Assembly (NCBI RefSeq): GCF_030409945.1 | Contig: NZ_JAUFQV010000011.1 | Span: forward strand, 124,001 to 188,000 | Direction: 5' to 3' | Length of the DNA: 64,000 bases | Source of the DNA: Vibrio tapetis subsp. quintayensis | GTDB taxonomy: Bacteria; Pseudomonadota; Gammaproteobacteria; Enterobacterales; Vibrionaceae | In this document: positions 8,211-17,467 of the stretch, piece after piece | How positions within the stretch are numbered: position 1 is the first letter of the stretch | Layout: each line of letters opens with the position of its first letter | The notes under the pieces: generated by a model | The model's database searches: none | What the model saw: the letters and a program-made list of their open reading frames with translations, nothing else | Told to the model about the DNA's origin: nothing | Translations under genes and position numbers: made by a program

Positions 8211-9275
8211 GTGAAAATTCTCATTACTGGTGGTGCAGGTTTTATCGGCTCTGCTGTTGTTCGCCACATTATTGATAACACTCAAGATAGTGTCATTAAT
8301 CTCGATAAGCTTACCTACGCAGGCAACTTAGAGTCCTTAGAGTCCGTGCAGGGCTCCGCTCGCTACCACTTTGAACAGGTGGATATTTGTAACCGAGCAG
8401 AATTAGACCGTGTATTTTCTGAATGTAAGCCTGATGCCGTCATGCACTTAGCGGCGGAATCTCATGTAGACCGTTCAATAGATGGCCCTGCCGATTTCAT
8501 TGAAACCAACATCGTTGGCACTTATACCTTACTTGAAGCAACACGCAGTTACTGGAATACATTAACTGAATCAGCAAAATCTGATTTTCGTTTCCACCAT
8601 ATTTCTACCGATGAAGTGTATGGCGACTTAGAAGGCACCGATGACTTATTTACCGAAACCACTTCTTATGCGCCTAGCAGCCCTTATTCTGCCTCTAAAG
8701 CCTCTAGCGACCACTTAGTTCGCGCGTGGCAACGTACCTACGGGTTGCCAACATTGGTGACAAACTGCTCTAACAACTACGGCCCATTCCATTTCCCTGA
8801 AAAACTGATCCCTCTGATGATTCTGAATGCATTAGAAGGGAATCCACTACCGGTTTATGGTAATGGCATGCAAATTCGAGATTGGCTGTTTGTTGAAGAT
8901 CATGCTCGTGCACTATACAAAGTGGTTACAGAGGGTCTAGTCGGTGAAACATACAACATCGGTGGCCATAACGAAAAAGCTAACATTGACGTAGTGAACA
9001 CGATTTGTCGCTTGCTTGAAGAATTTGTTCCGAACAAACCAGCAGGCGTTGCAAACTATCAAGATTTGATTACCTATGTAACAGACCGCCCAGGTCACGA
9101 TGTTCGGTATGCTATCGATGCAAGCAAGATTGCGGATGAGTTAAACTGGAAACCAACCGAAACGTTTGAATCGGGTATACGAAAAACCGTTCAATGGTAT
9201 TTAGCCAATGAAAAATGGTGGAGCCGCGTGTTAGATGGCTCTTACTCTCGCGAACGCTTAGGTAATCAGGAGTAA
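8211..9275 (+). CDS. rmlB: dTDP-glucose 4,6-dehydratase RmlB
   Basis: The 354-residue short-chain dehydrogenase-type enzyme has the NAD-binding GGAGFIGS motif (residues 7-14), the conserved [11 protein letters not shown] segment carrying the catalytic Thr/Asp/Glu, and the [10 protein letters not shown] catalytic Tyr-Lys pair. It converts dTDP-glucose to dTDP-4-keto-6-deoxyglucose, the second step of dTDP-L-rhamnose synthesis in the cytosol. GTG is the probable start, because the Rossmann beta strand begins immediately ([11 protein letters not shown]). It heads a tight rmlB-A-D-C operon (3-nt, 0-nt and 17-nt gaps). Confidence 0.97.
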   Translation: MKILITGGAGFIGSAVVRHIIDNTQDSVINLDKLTYAGNLESLESVQGSARYHFEQVDICNRAELDRVFSECKPDAVMHLAAESHVDRSIDGPADFIETNIVGTYTLLEATRSYWNTLTESAKSDFRFHHISTDEVYGDLEGTDDLFTETTSYAPSSPYSASKASSDHLVRAWQRTYGLPTLVTNCSNNYGPFHFPEKLIPLMILNALEGNPLPVYGNGMQIRDWLFVEDHARALYKVVTEGLVGETYNIGGHNEKANIDVVNTICRLLEEFVPNKPAGVANYQDLITYVTDRPGHDVRYAIDASKIADELNWKPTETFESGIRKTVQWYLANEKWWSRVLDGSYSRERLGNQE

Positions 9276-9278
9276 CTT

Positions 9279-10166
9279 ATGAAAGGCATTGTTTTAGCTG
9301 GCGGTAGCGGCACACGCTTATATCCATTAACTCGTGGCGTATCTAAGCAACTGTTACCAATCTATGATAAACCTATGGTTTTCTACCCAATATCGACGCT
9401 GATGCTGGCAGGCATTAAAGATATTTTGATTATCACCACTCCTGAAGATAACGCCGGCTTTCAACGCCTGCTTGGGGATGGCAGCGACTTTGGTGTCAAT
9501 ATAGAATACGCCATTCAACCAAGCCCCGACGGTTTGGCCCAAGCATTTATCATCGGTGAAGAGTTCATTGGTGACGATTCTGTCTGCTTGGTGTTAGGCG
9601 ACAATATCTTCTACGGTCAGTCTTTTAGTCAAACCCTTAAAAATGCAGCGAGTCGCGAAAATGGCGCCACGGTTTTTGGCTATCAAGTGAAAGACCCAGA
9701 GCGTTTTGGTGTGGTTGAATTTGATGAAAACATGAAAGCCATGTCCATCGAAGAGAAGCCTCTCGAGCCAAAATCAAATTATGCCGTTACTGGGCTCTAC
9801 TTTTATGACAATCGAGTCATTGATTTTGCCAAAAACGTAGAACCTTCTGATCGCGGCGAATTGGAAATTACCTCCATTAACCAGATGTACCTTGAAGATG
9901 GTTCTCTTAGTGTCGAATTACTTGGGCGTGGTTTTGCATGGCTGGATACTGGTACCCATGAAAGCCTTCATGAAGCCTCTTCTTTTGTGCAAACCATTGA
10001 GAATGTGCAAGGCTTGAAAGTCGCTTGTCTTGAAGAAATTTCATGGCGTAATGGCTGGCTTAGTGACGAACAAGTACTTAACTTAGCTAAACCTATGATG
10101 AAAAACGATTATGGCCAATATTTGACTCGTTTGATCGCAGAAAAACAAAAAAAGGTGGGCTGTTAA
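9279..10166 (+). CDS. rmlA: Glucose-1-phosphate thymidylyltransferase RmlA
   Basis: The 295-residue nucleotidyltransferase carries the signature [20 protein letters not shown] (residues 8-27), with the catalytic Arg and Lys. It also has the LGDNIFYGQ metal-binding segment and [20 protein letters not shown]. It joins dTTP and glucose-1-phosphate to give dTDP-glucose, the first step of the rhamnose pathway. An AGGAGT ribosome-binding site precedes its ATG and it lies 3 nt after rmlB. Length and motifs match RmlA/RffH; RmlA is preferred because rmlD and rmlC follow. Confidence 0.97.
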   Translation: MKGIVLAGGSGTRLYPLTRGVSKQLLPIYDKPMVFYPISTLMLAGIKDILIITTPEDNAGFQRLLGDGSDFGVNIEYAIQPSPDGLAQAFIIGEEFIGDDSVCLVLGDNIFYGQSFSQTLKNAASRENGATVFGYQVKDPERFGVVEFDENMKAMSIEEKPLEPKSNYAVTGLYFYDNRVIDFAKNVEPSDRGELEITSINQMYLEDGSLSVELLGRGFAWLDTGTHESLHEASSFVQTIENVQGLKVACLEEISWRNGWLSDEQVLNLAKPMMKNDYGQYLTRLIAEKQKKVGC

Positions 10167-11054
10167 ATGTCTGAACCGCTTATGCGCATTTTGATCACAG
10201 GTTCACACGGTCAAGTCGGCCACTGTTTAACCCAACAGCTAACGAACAAAGCTGAAATTCTTGCCGTCGATAGGGCAGAATTAGATATCACCAACTCAAC
10301 CGCGGTTAACCATACCGTGGAGGCGTTTCAGCCCCACATTATTATTAATGCTGCTGCGCACACCGCAGTGGATAAAGCCGAAACAGAAGTAGATTTGTCT
10401 TATGCGATAAACCGAGACGGCCCAATGTACTTGGCAAAGGCCGCTCAATCGGCTGGAGCTGCGTTATTACATATTTCCACCGATTACGTATTTGCGGGTG
10501 ATAAGCAAGGCCTTTATCTTGAAACGGACGCCCCTGACCCACAAGGCATCTACGGTGACAGCAAACTTGCTGGTGAAATTGCGGTTGCCGACAATTGTTC
10601 CAAGCACATCATTTTACGTACCGCTTGGGTATTTGGCGAACAAGGGAATAACTTTGTAAAAACCATGCTTCGCTTAGGTAAAGACCGAGATTCACTTGGG
10701 GTTGTTAGCGACCAGTTTGGTGGCCCGACTTATGCGGGGGACATCGCTGCGGCACTTATCACCATTGCAGAAAAAATTCACAAAAACGAACAGGTCGATT
10801 TTGGTGTCTACCACTATTCTGGTTTCCCGCACGTTAGCTGGCATGAGTTTGCTCAAGAAATTTTCGAACAAGCTCATCAGCAAAGCGTGCTAGATCATAA
10901 ACCAACGTTAAATGCGATTGGAACGGAAGATTACCCAACCCCCGCGAAGCGACCAGAAAACTCGAAACTTTGCACCGATAAAATAGAACAAAATTTTGCT
11001 ATTGAAGCGAGTGATTGGCAAGCCGCACTCAAACAATTAAAAGACTACCAATAA
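10167..11054 (+). CDS. rmlD: dTDP-4-dehydrorhamnose reductase RmlD
   Basis: The 295-residue enzyme has the NAD(P)-binding motif ITGSHGQVGH, the STDYVF segment and the catalytic Y-G-D-S-K (Tyr-x3-Lys) motif. It performs the last step, NADPH reduction of dTDP-4-keto-L-rhamnose to dTDP-L-rhamnose. The start codon directly abuts the rmlA stop (TAA-ATG). A second in-frame ATG six codons later (MRILITG) would also give a normal RmlD N-terminus, so the exact start is uncertain. Confidence 0.96.
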   Translation: MSEPLMRILITGSHGQVGHCLTQQLTNKAEILAVDRAELDITNSTAVNHTVEAFQPHIIINAAAHTAVDKAETEVDLSYAINRDGPMYLAKAAQSAGAALLHISTDYVFAGDKQGLYLETDAPDPQGIYGDSKLAGEIAVADNCSKHIILRTAWVFGEQGNNFVKTMLRLGKDRDSLGVVSDQFGGPTYAGDIAAALITIAEKIHKNEQVDFGVYHYSGFPHVSWHEFAQEIFEQAHQQSVLDHKPTLNAIGTEDYPTPAKRPENSKLCTDKIEQNFAIEASDWQAALKQLKDYQ

Positions 11055-11071
11055 CGATAAGATATAAGCCA

Positions 11072-11620
11072 ATGAATGTAATCCCAACTAATATTCCTGA
11101 CGTTAAGATCATTGAACCTGCCGTTTTTGGCGACGACCGTGGTTTTTTTATGGAAACCTGGCAACAAAAGCAATTTGAAGAGCTGGTAACAGGCAAACCA
11201 ACCCCTTTTGTGCAAGACAATCACTCCAAATCAAGCAAAGGGATCTTACGAGGGTTGCATTTTCAAACGGAAAACACCCAAGGTAAGCTAGTTCGTGTCA
11301 TTTCAGGTGAAGTATTTGATGTTGCCGTCGACATACGTGAAAGTTCGCCAACATTTGGTCAATGGGTCGGTGTTTATTTATCTGCTGAAAACAAGCGTCA
11401 ACTTTGGGTTCCTGAAGGTTTTGCCCATGGATTCTACGTGACCAGTGACGAAGCAGAGTTTGTCTACAAATGCACTGATTATTATAACCCCAGTGCTGAA
11501 GTGTCGATTGCTTGGAATGATCCCAAGTTAGCCGTTGATTGGCCGATTTCCACAGAACCAAACTTATCAAACAAAGACGAAAATGGTATTAGCTTCCTCG
11601 ATATTACACCGTTCGAGTAG
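11072..11620 (+). CDS. rmlC: dTDP-4-dehydrorhamnose 3,5-epimerase RmlC
   Basis: From the ATG at 11072 the protein has 182 residues (MNVIPTNIPDVKIIEPAVFG), the usual RmlC length. A longer in-frame reading from 11015 would overlap rmlD and adds 19 atypical residues. It shows the cupin-fold signature: DDRGFFMETW, the catalytic QDNHSKSSKGILRGLHFQ with its active-site His, and WVPEGFAHGFYV. It epimerises C3 and C5 of the keto-sugar. It ends the rml operon; rhamnose made here may serve O-antigen or capsule. Confidence 0.96.
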   Translation: MNVIPTNIPDVKIIEPAVFGDDRGFFMETWQQKQFEELVTGKPTPFVQDNHSKSSKGILRGLHFQTENTQGKLVRVISGEVFDVAVDIRESSPTFGQWVGVYLSAENKRQLWVPEGFAHGFYVTSDEAEFVYKCTDYYNPSAEVSIAWNDPKLAVDWPISTEPNLSNKDENGISFLDITPFE

Positions 11621-11727
11621 AGCTCACCAAATACGCTAAGTCTACGTGCAGCAAAGTCCATTCTGTATTCTACTTATGTTCTTTGCTAAACTCGCTACAA
11701 TATTTTTTATAAGCTAGGTGAATAAAG

Positions 11728-12669
11728 ATGATCATCGTTACTGGTGGTGCTGGCATGATTGGCAGCAATATTGTTAAGGCTCTAAACGAAAAAGGTTTTA
11801 ACGACATTTTGGTGGTGGATAACCTAAAAAATGGTAAGAAATTTGCGAACCTAGTGGATCTAGACATCACAGATTACATGGATCGTGATGACTTTCTCAC
11901 GCAAGTAATGGCCGGTGACGACTTCGGCCCTATTGAAGCTATTTTCCACCAAGGTGCTTGCTCTGCAACAACAGAGTGGGACGGCAAATACATGATGCTC
12001 AATAACTATGAGTATTCTAAAGAGTTGCTGCACTACTCCATTGAGCGCGAAATTCCATTCCTTTACGCATCTTCTGCTGCGACTTATGGCGGCCGCAATG
12101 AGAATTTCATTGAAGAGCAAGAATTTGAAGGCGCGTTAAATGTGTATGGCTATTCTAAACAGCAGTTCGATAACTACGTACGTCGCCTACAAGCAGACGC
12201 TGCTGCGCACGGTGAAACCCTGTCTCAAATTACCGGTTTCCGTTACTTCAACGTATACGGCCCTCGCGAGCAACACAAAGGCAGCATGGCTTCGGTAGCC
12301 TTCCACCTAAATAATCAAATTTTAGCGGGCGAAGATCCAAAACTATTCGAACGCAGCGATGAATTTAAACGCGACTTTGTTTACGTTGGCGACGTGTGCA
12401 AAGTGAATCTGTGGTTTATGGAAAATGGCGTATCTGGCATCTTTAACTGTGGCACTGGCCGAGCAGAACCATTTGCAGAGGTAGCAAAAGCAGTTGTTAA
12501 GCACCATGGCAAAGGCGAAGTTCAAACCATTCCTTTTCCAGAACATCTAAAAGGTGCTTACCAAGAATATACGCAAGCCGATTTAACCAAACTTCGCGCC
12601 GCGGGTTGCGATGTTGAATTTAAAACTGTTGCACAAGGTGTTGCAGAATACATGGCGATTATTAACTAG
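11728..12669 (+). CDS. hldD: ADP-L-glycero-D-manno-heptose-6-epimerase HldD
   Basis: This 313-residue enzyme begins [20 protein letters not shown], as HldD (GmhD/RfaD) does, with the Rossmann GGAGMIGS and catalytic Y-G-Y-S-K at about residue 140. The motifs [15 protein letters not shown] and [20 protein letters not shown] are typical. It inverts C6 of ADP-D-glycero-D-manno-heptose, giving the activated heptose used by WaaF and OpsX encoded nearby. In vibrios this gene is one border of the surface polysaccharide region, opposite rjg. A good terminator follows 23 nt downstream. Confidence 0.97.
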   Translation: MIIVTGGAGMIGSNIVKALNEKGFNDILVVDNLKNGKKFANLVDLDITDYMDRDDFLTQVMAGDDFGPIEAIFHQGACSATTEWDGKYMMLNNYEYSKELLHYSIEREIPFLYASSAATYGGRNENFIEEQEFEGALNVYGYSKQQFDNYVRRLQADAAAHGETLSQITGFRYFNVYGPREQHKGSMASVAFHLNNQILAGEDPKLFERSDEFKRDFVYVGDVCKVNLWFMENGVSGIFNCGTGRAEPFAEVAKAVVKHHGKGEVQTIPFPEHLKGAYQEYTQADLTKLRAAGCDVEFKTVAQGVAEYMAIIN

Positions 12670-12692
12670 CCAAAGCGATAAGTTAGATAACC

Positions 12693-12725
12693 AAAAGTTA
12701 TGCTGAGCCATCGGCATAACTTTTT
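12693..12725 (+). terminator. Rho-independent terminator after hldD
   Basis: An 11-bp stem (AAAAGTTATGC/GCATAACTTTT) encloses a 10-nt loop, with a run of T at the 3' end, between hldD and waaF. It separates heptose supply from the core glycosyltransferase block. Confidence 0.85.
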
Positions 12726-12761
12726 AGTAATATGCTCTGTCTGTTATTTTTAGGTGAATAA

Positions 12762-13781
12762 GTGAAAATACTGGTAATCGGTCCATCTTGGGTTGGCGAT
12801 ATGGTGATGTCTCAAAGCCTGTATATGGCACTAAAGACGCAGCACCCACAGTGTGAAATCGACGTATTAGCACCAGCTTGGTGTAAGCCAATCTTAGAGC
12901 GAATGCCTGAAGTTAATCACTCTATTGAAATGCCAGTTGGCCATGGAGCGCTTGACCTAAAAAAGCGTTGGCAAATCGCACGCTCACTAAAGAAAAACCA
13001 TTACACTCATGCCATTGTTCTGCCCAATTCAGCTAAATCTGCTCTGATTCCATTTTTTGCAGGGATCAAGCAAAGAACGGGTTGGAAAGGTGAGTTTCGT
13101 TATGGCCTGCTAACAGATTTAAGGCCCAACAAGCGTGTTTTCCAATACATGGTTGAACGTTATGTTGCTCTTTCTGCCCCTAAAGAGAAGATGTTAGATC
13201 AGGTATCTTTAAGTAACAGCCCTCACCCTAAGCTATCTATCAACAAAACTAGCCAAAATGCGGCAATGCAGCGCTTAAATTTAAATAACCAAAGAAAAGC
13301 ATTTGGCCTTTGCCCAGGCGCTGAATATGGCCCGGCAAAACGCTGGCCTGATGAACATTATTCAAAAGTAGCACAACAAGTTATTAATGATGGTGGCCAA
13401 GTATGGCTTTTTGGCTCTGTAAAAGATAAAGAAGTGACTCAAAAAATAAAGCTGTCACTCCCACGACCATTACAACAACATTGCTTTGATCTTGCTGGTG
13501 ACACGAGCTTAATTGAAGCCGTAGACTTACTGGCAGCGTGCCACACTGTTATATGTAATGACTCGGGCTTGATGCATGTTTCTGCGGCAGTGAATTGTAA
13601 TATCGTCGCGATTTATGGCTCAAGTTCTCCCGAGTACACACCGCCACTAACTGCCAAGTTACATATGCTACATACCGATATAGTATGCCGCCCTTGTTTT
13701 AAAAAAGAATGCCCGCTAGGTCACCAAAAGTGCTTAACTGAACTAAGCCCTCAATTGATTATCGAGACTATAAAAAAATAA
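12762..13781 (+). CDS. waaF: ADP-heptose:LPS heptosyltransferase II WaaF
   Basis: The 339-residue GT9 protein starts with GTG (VKILVIGPSWVGDMVMSQSLY), which is the WaaF N-terminus. It has the family motifs PNSAKSALIPFFAGIKQRTGW, LCPGAEYGPAKRWP and CNDSGLMHVSAAV (nucleotide-sugar site), plus a C-terminal Cys cluster (CRPCFKKECPLGHQKC). It adds the second heptose to the LPS inner core at the cytoplasmic face of the inner membrane. waaL follows after 1 nt, so it leads a core operon. Confidence 0.92.
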   Translation: MKILVIGPSWVGDMVMSQSLYMALKTQHPQCEIDVLAPAWCKPILERMPEVNHSIEMPVGHGALDLKKRWQIARSLKKNHYTHAIVLPNSAKSALIPFFAGIKQRTGWKGEFRYGLLTDLRPNKRVFQYMVERYVALSAPKEKMLDQVSLSNSPHPKLSINKTSQNAAMQRLNLNNQRKAFGLCPGAEYGPAKRWPDEHYSKVAQQVINDGGQVWLFGSVKDKEVTQKIKLSLPRPLQQHCFDLAGDTSLIEAVDLLAACHTVICNDSGLMHVSAAVNCNIVAIYGSSSPEYTPPLTAKLHMLHTDIVCRPCFKKECPLGHQKCLTELSPQLIIETIKK

Positions 13782-13782
13782 T

Positions 13783-15018
13783 ATGAATAAAATTAATCCT
13801 CAGTTTTTTAATATATTTCTTGTTGGCTTTTGCTTCTTGACCATCTACACATCAAAAGCGGGGATGAATATCGCGTTAGCTTTGCTGCTTATTGGTCACT
13901 TGATTGCTTTGAGAAACTTCAAAGCGTTTAAAGAACAGGTAAATCAACAACCTATTTTTATCATGATGTATGCGGCTTTTACTTTGGCTCTGATAGCAAA
14001 ATCTATTAGTTTTAGTGATATAAATGAACTGGCCACTACATTTCGAAAAGGCGCATTTCTGCTATTAACACCGTTCATTTCTTTATTATTGCTTAAAAAA
14101 AACCACCTCGACTTAGCAAAAAAGGCCCTTATATTGGGGGCTTGCATAGCAATAATAAACAGTTACTATCAATTATATTTAATGGATGACTGGTCTCATT
14201 TCAGAGTGCAGAGCTTTTGGGATGTTGGTCGTTGGTCAGAATTACTTGGGTACTTATTTGTAGGTATAATCCCTTTCATTCTGGTAAAGAAAAATCGACC
14301 ACATTTGTTTATCAGCGTTTTTTTTCTAATCGCCACCCTAGGTAGCTTATTAATTGCCAATAGTAGAGGTGCTATTTTAGTCACCGCCATTGTAACGTTT
14401 TTTTATCTACTTTTTCATCATCGAAAACTACTGCTATTCTGCACCACCGCATTGGTTGTTTTGATTGTCGCCTTTAGTCAAACGAAGCCCGTAAGTGAGT
14501 TTGTTGATCGTATAGCAAGTGTTGCATCAAGTAGTAATGCATCGAACAATGCTAGAAAGCTAATGTGGGGAAATGGCATATTACTTGCTCAACATCATAT
14601 TGAAACAGATCCTGTGACTTTTTTGTTTGGTACCAGCACAAAAGAGCTGCCGATTAAAGTTGTAGCAATTATTAACACTATTAGCTCAGTTGAAGAAATG
14701 CAAGACAGTATTGGCACCAACATTTCAATACACGATTTTCATAATGCATACATTAACAATATCAATAAAAATGGTTTAGTCTATTTTCTCGCGTATATCA
14801 CTTTACTGACCATGCTCGCTAAATTTTTCTGGTCATATAGATATATCTCCCCAAGTTACGCTTGGGCAGGCATTAACCTTCTATCTGCATATTTGATGCT
14901 TGGTGTTGTATATAGTAATGAAATGGAATTTCAAACAGCTTGCTTATTCTTTATTCTGTCGATCATGATTGCTGGTTGCCTAAAAACAAATAATGAGATA
15001 AAGCACAATGCTAGTTAG
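13783..15018 (+). CDS. waaL: O-antigen ligase WaaL-family membrane protein
   Basis: The 411-residue protein is mostly hydrophobic, with about 10-12 predicted transmembrane segments. A large loop between about residues 230 and 325 holds the HDFHNAYINNINKNG motif; the H-x-x-H-N pattern is typical of the WaaL/Wzy_C family. An arginine-rich SRGA segment (SLLIANSRGAILVT, about residue 195) is also usual. WaaL joins undecaprenyl-linked O-antigen to lipid A-core in the periplasm. It lies between waaF and waaA and overlaps waaA by 11 nt. Wzy polymerase is a less likely alternative because of the core-operon setting. The gene looks AT-richer than its neighbours. Confidence 0.78.
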   Translation: MNKINPQFFNIFLVGFCFLTIYTSKAGMNIALALLLIGHLIALRNFKAFKEQVNQQPIFIMMYAAFTLALIAKSISFSDINELATTFRKGAFLLLTPFISLLLLKKNHLDLAKKALILGACIAIINSYYQLYLMDDWSHFRVQSFWDVGRWSELLGYLFVGIIPFILVKKNRPHLFISVFFLIATLGSLLIANSRGAILVTAIVTFFYLLFHHRKLLLFCTTALVVLIVAFSQTKPVSEFVDRIASVASSSNASNNARKLMWGNGILLAQHHIETDPVTFLFGTSTKELPIKVVAIINTISSVEEMQDSIGTNISIHDFHNAYINNINKNGLVYFLAYITLLTMLAKFFWSYRYISPSYAWAGINLLSAYLMLGVVYSNEMEFQTACLFFILSIMIAGCLKTNNEIKHNAS

Positions 15019-16267
15019 AGCTATTTATTCATTGTTCTTGTACTTACTTGCTCCTTTCTTTTTGTACGGCTTATACAAAAAAAAAAATGGGAAACCGCAC
15101 ATTGGCATGCGCTGGCTTGAGCACTTTGGAGTAACACCAAAGACATCAACTACCGAGCGGCCACTCTGGATTCATGCTGTCTCTGTTGGTGAAGCCATTG
15201 CTTCTATACCAATCATCAAAATGATAAAGGCGCGTCACCCACACGTACCCATTGTAGTAACTACAACAACCACTACTGGTGCGGAGCAAATTGAAAAGCT
15301 GGGAAGCATTGTTGAACATCGCTACATGCCACTGGATTTTGGTTTTGCTATTAAAGGATTCCTACAACAGATTAACCCAAAACAGTTACTCATTATTGAA
15401 ACCGAATTATGGCCCAACACCCTTCATTATGTAAAAAAATCCAACGTTCCGGTAAGTATTGTTAACGCTCGATTATCTGAGCGATCTATGAACCGCTATA
15501 AAAAGGTATCCGCCCTATTTTCTATCATTGCTAGCAATGTTGACCAGTTCCTTTGCCAACATGAGGAGGATGCAGAGCGCTTTATTCAACTCGGAGTCCC
15601 GACTGCTAAAATATCAGTAACTGGGTCATTGAAATTTGATATTCAAATCTCGGCGACCACCTTAGATGCTGGGGATATATTAAGAAACCGCATTCGAAAA
15701 TCTCGACCAGTTTGGATAGCCGCAAGCACTCACAAAGGTGAGGATGAGATCGTCATTTCAGCGCACAAACAAATTCTACTGTCACAGCCGAATGCCCTAC
15801 TAATCTTAGTACCAAGACACCCCGAACGTTTTGATGACGTGTACTCTTACGCAGCTTCAAAAATGACGACAGCCCGACGCACGCACTCTGAAGCCATCAG
15901 CTCAGATACTCGAATCTACCTTGGTGATACGATGGGAGAAATGCTCACGCTGATCGCTGCTAGTGATGTGTGTTTTATGGGTGGAAGCTTACTTGGTGAC
16001 AAAGTGGGGGGGCATAATATCCTAGAACCCGCAGCTCTTGGCGTCCCGACGATTATAGGCCCTAGCTACTTTAACTTTCTAGACATTACCAATACGTTAG
16101 TTAAGCAGCAAGGCGCTATCATTTGTGATCAATCTGATTTGGCGAGTGAGCTAACCTCACTATTAACTCAAGAATCAATACGTATCGAAATGGGAGTAAA
16201 GGCAAAGCAGTTTGTTTACAGTCAGCAAGGTAGCATTGAACGTACTTTGCATTTGTTAGATATGTAA
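15008..16267 (+). CDS. waaA: 3-deoxy-D-manno-octulosonic acid (Kdo) transferase WaaA
   Basis: The 419-residue protein has an N-terminal membrane anchor (AIYSLFLYLLAPFFLYGLY), then RPLWIHAVSVGEAIASIPII with the catalytic Glu, TTTTTTGAEQ, and LIIETELWPN. The C-terminal half has the GT-B nucleotide-binding region (MGGSLLGDKVGGHNILEPAALGVP). It transfers Kdo from CMP-Kdo to lipid IVA. A kdkA Kdo kinase is encoded at 51.8 kb, which fits the vibrio/Haemophilus situation in which one Kdo is added and phosphorylated. The start overlaps the end of waaL. Confidence 0.95.
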   Translation: MLVRAIYSLFLYLLAPFFLYGLYKKKNGKPHIGMRWLEHFGVTPKTSTTERPLWIHAVSVGEAIASIPIIKMIKARHPHVPIVVTTTTTTGAEQIEKLGSIVEHRYMPLDFGFAIKGFLQQINPKQLLIIETELWPNTLHYVKKSNVPVSIVNARLSERSMNRYKKVSALFSIIASNVDQFLCQHEEDAERFIQLGVPTAKISVTGSLKFDIQISATTLDAGDILRNRIRKSRPVWIAASTHKGEDEIVISAHKQILLSQPNALLILVPRHPERFDDVYSYAASKMTTARRTHSEAISSDTRIYLGDTMGEMLTLIAASDVCFMGGSLLGDKVGGHNILEPAALGVPTIIGPSYFNFLDITNTLVKQQGAIICDQSDLASELTSLLTQESIRIEMGVKAKQFVYSQQGSIERTLHLLDM

Positions 16268-16362
16268 CCTGTTAATTATACGTAACGACCGTTAATATAT
16301 GTGCTTGACCGACTCTTCGTATAATACTTTACATTAAATCATTTTTATCACTATGGTTCACT

Positions 16363-17358
16363 ATGAAAATTTTATTTATCTGTCCTGACTGGGCAAATCT
16401 TGCATCACCTATTGTGCATGAAATGCGCAATCAAGGTCATAATGTCATCCACTTAGATCATAGTGATTTTACTGAGTTCCGTTACTACAACAAGACTCAT
16501 CGACTTCTTTCAAAAGCTTTTGACCTCATCTCTGGTTCAAAATATAAGCATTTGCGTACCAAAGAACAGATATCTTTCTCATTGAAAGGTTTTTTCAATC
16601 ACCGTCAGCGCTTTGATATGGTTTTAATGACCGAACCCAATTTTTTCGATGATGAACATTTTGATTTATTTGAAAAAAACACCGACAAACTGGTGCTTTC
16701 ATTGTGGGATAGCCTAGAGCGTATGCCGAGAAACGGGACTCATTTAGAGCGATTCTCACCCATTTTCAGCTTTGAGCCGACAGACTGTGAAAAGCATGGC
16801 TTCATACGCTCTTACAACTACATTAATAAGTTTGATAATCAGCATAACAATCTGAAATATGACTTATTTTCTGTTATGAGTTTCACTAAGCAGCGCTATC
16901 AAGACGTTGTCTCTTTCTTAGATGCTAATCCACATATTAATGCTAATGTGAATTTTTACATTGATCACCCAAGAAAACGTAAATATATAACGCACCCTCG
17001 AGTCAATATTATTGATAAACTGATGCTGACAGATGAGCTGGAACAAAATATTCGCGAAGCTAAAGCCGTACTAGACATAGGGCAAGGACAACAGCTTCAA
17101 GCCGGCCTCTCCTTTAGAGTCTACGAAGCGCTCGGTTTCGAAAAAAAACTGATTACGACTAACTCATCAATTAGTAAATATGACTTCTTTAATAAAAAGA
17201 ACATTCAAATTTTGGATGCTTCATTAAAAATTGAGGGTTCATTTTTCGCGGCACCTTATGAGAAGCCCGATAACAAAGTTTTGCAAAAATATACCCTCTC
17301 ATCTTGGGTGAAGAATGTTATTGATTGCGTCAGTAAAGAACCAGAAACCAAGCATTAA
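16363..17358 (+). CDS. Putative LPS-core glycosyltransferase, GT-B-like, unassigned
   Basis: This 331-residue soluble protein starts MKILFICPDWANLASPIVHEM, like the N-terminal strand of GT-B enzymes. Its last third has an RVYEALGFEKKLITTN segment that resembles the donor-site Glu-containing motif (E-A-x-G-x-x-x-I-T-T) of GT1/GT4-type enzymes. I recognise no specific family. It stands alone between waaA and a membrane glycosyltransferase-like gene, with gaps of 95 and 109 nt, in a core-LPS block of AT-rich look. The most economical guess is an outer-core sugar transferase. The substrate is unknown. Confidence 0.55.
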   Translation: MKILFICPDWANLASPIVHEMRNQGHNVIHLDHSDFTEFRYYNKTHRLLSKAFDLISGSKYKHLRTKEQISFSLKGFFNHRQRFDMVLMTEPNFFDDEHFDLFEKNTDKLVLSLWDSLERMPRNGTHLERFSPIFSFEPTDCEKHGFIRSYNYINKFDNQHNNLKYDLFSVMSFTKQRYQDVVSFLDANPHINANVNFYIDHPRKRKYITHPRVNIIDKLMLTDELEQNIREAKAVLDIGQGQQLQAGLSFRVYEALGFEKKLITTNSSISKYDFFNKKNIQILDASLKIEGSFFAAPYEKPDNKVLQKYTLSSWVKNVIDCVSKEPETKH

Positions 17359-17467
17359 ACCGAGCATTAAAGAGTTAACTTACCGTCACGTAGTCAGGAG
17401 ACAGATTTACATTCTGCCTTCTCAATTGCATAATCTTGCCCAGTAACGAACATATACAAGGTCAAAA

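Noticed and set aside
8042..8285. Small open frames on both strands between yjbH and rmlB
   Set aside because: They span a terminator hairpin and the rmlB start; no ribosome-binding site or recognisable protein features.
11015..11071. Upstream extension of rmlC
   Set aside because: It overlaps rmlD and gives a non-family N-terminus; the ATG at 11072 gives the normal RmlC length.
16300..16335. TTGACC and TATAAT upstream of the gene at 16363
   Set aside because: The two boxes are only 9 bp apart, too close for a sigma70 promoter.
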